Of a DNA stretch of 7,674 nucleotides, positions 5,502 to 7,674 are shown piece by piece. The notes under the pieces were generated by a model that was not told the DNA's origin, did no database searches, and saw only the letters and a program-made list of their open reading frames with translations. How positions within the stretch are numbered: position 1 is the stretch's first letter; every line of letters begins with the position of its first letter. This DNA comes from Nitratireductor sp. (GTDB taxonomy: Bacteria > Pseudomonadota > Alphaproteobacteria > Rhizobiales > Rhizobiaceae). The DNA is taken from contig JAGRLQ010000330.1 in assembly GCA_020441735.1 (NCBI GenBank), forward strand, positions 331 to 8,004, written 5' to 3'. The position numbers and the translations under genes are program-made.

Positions 5502-7674
5502 GATGCGGCTCCTACCAGCTTGCGGGCAGCTTCAGCGATGCCGTCTGCCGATGGCATCGTGACGGCATAGGCCGGTCCCGTAGCGATGAAACTGTCTTCA
5601 GCGCTGAGGCGCGCATGGGGAACGGTGCTGCGCTCCGTCAACAGCGCCATCAGCGCTTCGGCAAGGCCGCCGGTGCGCCTTGTTTCATCAACCACCAGCA
5701 CGTTGCGGCAGCCCGAAACCGCATCGAGGATTGCGTCTTCCGGCAAGGGCGAAAGCCAGCGGATATCGATGACGCGGCTGGAAATCCCCTGCCCTTCAAG
5801 CTGTCGCTGCGCCTGGCGTGAGAGGTAAGCGCCATTGGCGAAACTCACGATGGCAACATCCTCGCCATCGCCGTGCACACCCACCTCGCCGAAAGCGATG
5901 CGCCGGGAGGGCTCTGGATAGGTCGCCAGCCAGCCGCCATCGCCAGCCTCGTGCAGGTCGCGCATGGGATAGAGTGCAATCGGCTCCAGGAACACCACCA
6001 GGCGCTGCTCTTCGCGGGCAAGGCGCATGCATTCTCGCAGCATCATTGCGGCATCCGCGCCGTTTGAAGGGCAGGCCAGGATCAGGCCCGGAATATCGCG
6101 CAGCACCGCGACCGAGTTGTCATTGTGGAAGTGACCTCCAAACCCCTTCTGGTAGCCAAGGCCCGCAATGCGCACCACCATCGGGTTGGTGTACTGCCCG
6201 TTGGAGAAGAAGGGCAGCGTTGCCGCCTCGCCGCGCAACTGATCTTCGGCATTGTGCAGATAGGCAAGGAACTGGATTTCGGGGATGGGCAGGAAGCCGT
6301 TATGCGCCAGCCCGATGCCGAGGCCGAGGATCGACTGCTCATCAAGCAGGGTATCGACCACCCGGTCCGGCCCGAAACGGGCAATCAATTTTTGCGTTAC
6401 GCCATAGACGCCGCCCTTGCGGCCGACATCCTCACCCATCAGCGCGATCTCTTCATGTTCCAGCATCAGATCGCTGAGCGCCCAGTTGATCAGGCGGCTC
6501 ATGATCTGCGGCTCTTCCATGGCCTTGAGATCGCTGCCGAAGGTCTGTGCCCGGACTTCCAGGGAAGGTCCGTTGGTCGCCCGGCAAATCCGTTTCGGCG
6601 GAATGAGGCTCGCCATCACTTCATCAGCAGACTTCAAGCGCGGCCTTGTGACCGCTTCTTCCGCCACCCGCTCAACACGCTCGCCGGTCTCGTTATAGAT
6701 CGCAAGGGCTGCTTCCGGCTCAAGCGCACCCGATTGGGAAAGCAGACGTACCGAGTGCAGCAGCGGATCGTTTGCTTCCTCGGCCTCCACTTCCTGGCGC
6801 TTCATGTAGGTGGTGGGAACATCGGCACCGGCATGGCCGTAAAGCCGCACCGTGCGCATGTGCAGGAAGGCCGGCCGCCGCCGCTTGCGCACATAGTTGG
6901 CTGCTTCCATCGCGGCGCGGTAGGTGTCGTAAATGTCCAAACCGTCGCAGGAGAAATATTGAAGTCCCGGCCGGTGTTCGAATGACGCCCTGATCCAGCC
7001 CTTCGGCGTCTTCACCGAAATGCCGATGCCGTTGTCCTCGCAGACGAACAGAAGCGGCAGCGGAACGGACTGATAGGCCGTCCACTGGGCGGTATTGAAG
7101 GCACCCTGTGCAGTGGAATGGTTTGCCGAGGCATCGCCGAAGGAGCACAGGATGATGCCATCGTCCGGCAGGGCGCGGTGCTCGGGCGGATGGCGGCGGG
7201 CAAGCCCGAGCGAATAGGCTGCCCCCACCGCCTTCGGCAGGTGGCTGGCGATGGTCGAGGTCTGCGGCGGAATGTTGAGGGCTTTGGATCCCAGTACCTT
7301 GTGGCGGCCACCCGAAATCGGATCCTCCGAGGAACAGGTAAACGACAGCAGCATGTCCCAGGTGATTGACTGCCCGGGCACCTGCTCTGCCCTCTGAATC
7401 TGGAAGGCCGCGTCCCGGTAATGCAGAAAGGCCATGTCCGTCGGCCGCAGCGCTGCCGCAACCGCTGCCATGCCCTCATGGCCGGAAGAACCGATGGTAT
7501 AAAACCCCTGCCCCGCCGCCTGCAGGGCGCGGCTCTTGCGATCGAGTGCCCGGCTAAGGCAACCCGAGCGGAAGATCGAAACCGCATCGGTTTGCGAGAG
7601 CGGGCCAGCCGGAGCTTCGCCCGTCGGCAGATCCCCTTCGGAAACGCGTCTCAGAAAGTTTTCGTGTACAATTG
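5498..7674 (-). CDS. 2-oxoacid dehydrogenase E1 component, fused alpha and beta subunits (5' end beyond window)
   Basis: Thiamine-diphosphate enzyme that decarboxylates a 2-oxoacid and transfers the acyl group to the lipoyl arm of an E2 partner. The frame is open to the right edge: 67 further codons precede the Met at 7471 and read as ordinary E1alpha sequence (SRALDRKSRALQAAGQGF, then TIGSSGHEG), so that Met is internal. About 724 residues are visible. Counting from the first full codon (7672), E1alpha has the ThDP/Mg motif GDAS (179-182) to EDNG (212-215), and the YGHAGADVP loop near 278-286. A linker near 350-390 joins E1beta, with GEDVGRKGGVYGVT (about 413-426), the cofactor-activating Glu in LLDEQSILGLG (about Glu445), GGHFHNDNS (about 512-520) and the transketolase C-terminal domain ending in VVDETRRTGGLAEAL. 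Branched-chain, acetoin or related oxoacids are candidates; the substrate cannot be fixed. GDA replaces the usual GDG. No E2 or E3 gene is present in the window, and the stop overlaps the acyltransferase start. Confidence 0.92.
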   Translation of the reverse strand, partial: IVHENFLRRVSEGDLPTGEAPAGPLSQTDAVSIFRSGCLSRALDRKSRALQAAGQGFYTIGSSGHEGMAAVAAALRPTDMAFLHYRDAAFQIQRAEQVPGQSITWDMLLSFTCSSEDPISGGRHKVLGSKALNIPPQTSTIASHLPKAVGAAYSLGLARRHPPEHRALPDDGIILCSFGDASANHSTAQGAFNTAQWTAYQSVPLPLLFVCEDNGIGISVKTPKGWIRASFEHRPGLQYFSCDGLDIYDTYRAAMEAANYVRKRRRPAFLHMRTVRLYGHAGADVPTTYMKRQEVEAEEANDPLLHSVRLLSQSGALEPEAALAIYNETGERVERVAEEAVTRPRLKSADEVMASLIPPKRICRATNGPSLEVRAQTFGSDLKAMEEPQIMSRLINWALSDLMLEHEEIALMGEDVGRKGGVYGVTQKLIARFGPDRVVDTLLDEQSILGLGIGLAHNGFLPIPEIQFLAYLHNAEDQLRGEAATLPFFSNGQYTNPMVVRIAGLGYQKGFGGHFHNDNSVAVLRDIPGLILACPSNGADAAMMLRECMRLAREEQRLVVFLEPIALYPMRDLHEAGDGGWLATYPEPSRRIAFGEVGVHGDGEDVAIVSFANGAYLSRQAQRQLEGQGISSRVIDIRWLSPLPEDAILDAVSGCRNVLVVDETRRTGGLAEALMALLTERSTVPHARLSAEDSFIATGPAYAVTMPSADGIAEAARKLVGAAS
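5509..5513 (-). promoter_or_regulatory. Ribosome binding site of the acyltransferase gene, inside the E1 gene
   Basis: AGGAG on the minus strand, 7 nt before the ATG at 5501 and within the last codons of the E1 gene, supports the overlapping start. Confidence 0.7.

Noticed and set aside
5818..6477. Plus-strand open frame of 219 codons
   Set aside because: It is antisense to the E1beta half and its Arg/Pro-rich composition is typical of a shadow frame.
6125..6985. Plus-strand open frame of 286 codons
   Set aside because: It is antisense to the E1 fusion across conserved E1 motifs, shows no family features, and lacks a convincing ribosome binding site.
7469..7471. ATG at 7471 as the start of the E1 gene
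   Set aside because: The frame continues without a stop to the right edge and encodes recognisable E1alpha sequence such as TIGSSGHEG upstream of this Met, so it is internal.

Overview
The window is GC-rich bacterial DNA with dense coding and short gaps. Protein sequences and gene style (a PcrA/UvrD-type helicase with a Gly/Ser/Tyr-rich tail, overlapping ATGA gene junctions, GC-biased third positions) point to an alphaproteobacterium, most likely of the Hyphomicrobiales/Rhizobiales. That placement is inferred from sequence character, not from a database search. I saw no rRNA, tRNA, CRISPR array, insertion sequence or phage gene.

Layout: two plus-strand genes lie on the left: the C-terminal half of a UvrD/PcrA helicase (cut by the left edge) and a complete glutathione S-transferase-like gene. 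They converge across a 45-bp gap on a minus-strand cluster that fills the remaining three quarters. In transcription order (right to left) this cluster is: (1) a fused alpha/beta E1 subunit of a thiamine-diphosphate 2-oxoacid dehydrogenase, cut by the right edge; (2) a divergent FabD-like acyltransferase, joined to it by an ATGA stop/start overlap; (3) a 126-nt gap with two near-perfect palindromes and a weak hairpin; (4) an AMP-forming acyl-CoA synthetase; (5) a D-3-hydroxybutyrate dehydrogenase-like SDR, again joined by an ATGA overlap.

How the genes may work together: the E1 fusion should decarboxylate a 2-oxoacid and hand an acyl group to a lipoyl carrier. The acyltransferase lacks the arginine that binds the malonyl carboxylate in FabD, so it may move a non-carboxylated acyl group between CoA and a carrier. 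The acyl-CoA synthetase activates a free carboxylic acid, and the SDR has the full catalytic and substrate-binding residue set expected of 3-hydroxybutyrate dehydrogenase. The pairing of an E1 fusion with an altered FabD-like protein, instead of E2 and E3 genes, is the most unusual element and may be an uncharacterised acyl-transfer pathway. No E2, E3 or acyl carrier protein gene is inside the window, so the carrier and end product cannot be named.
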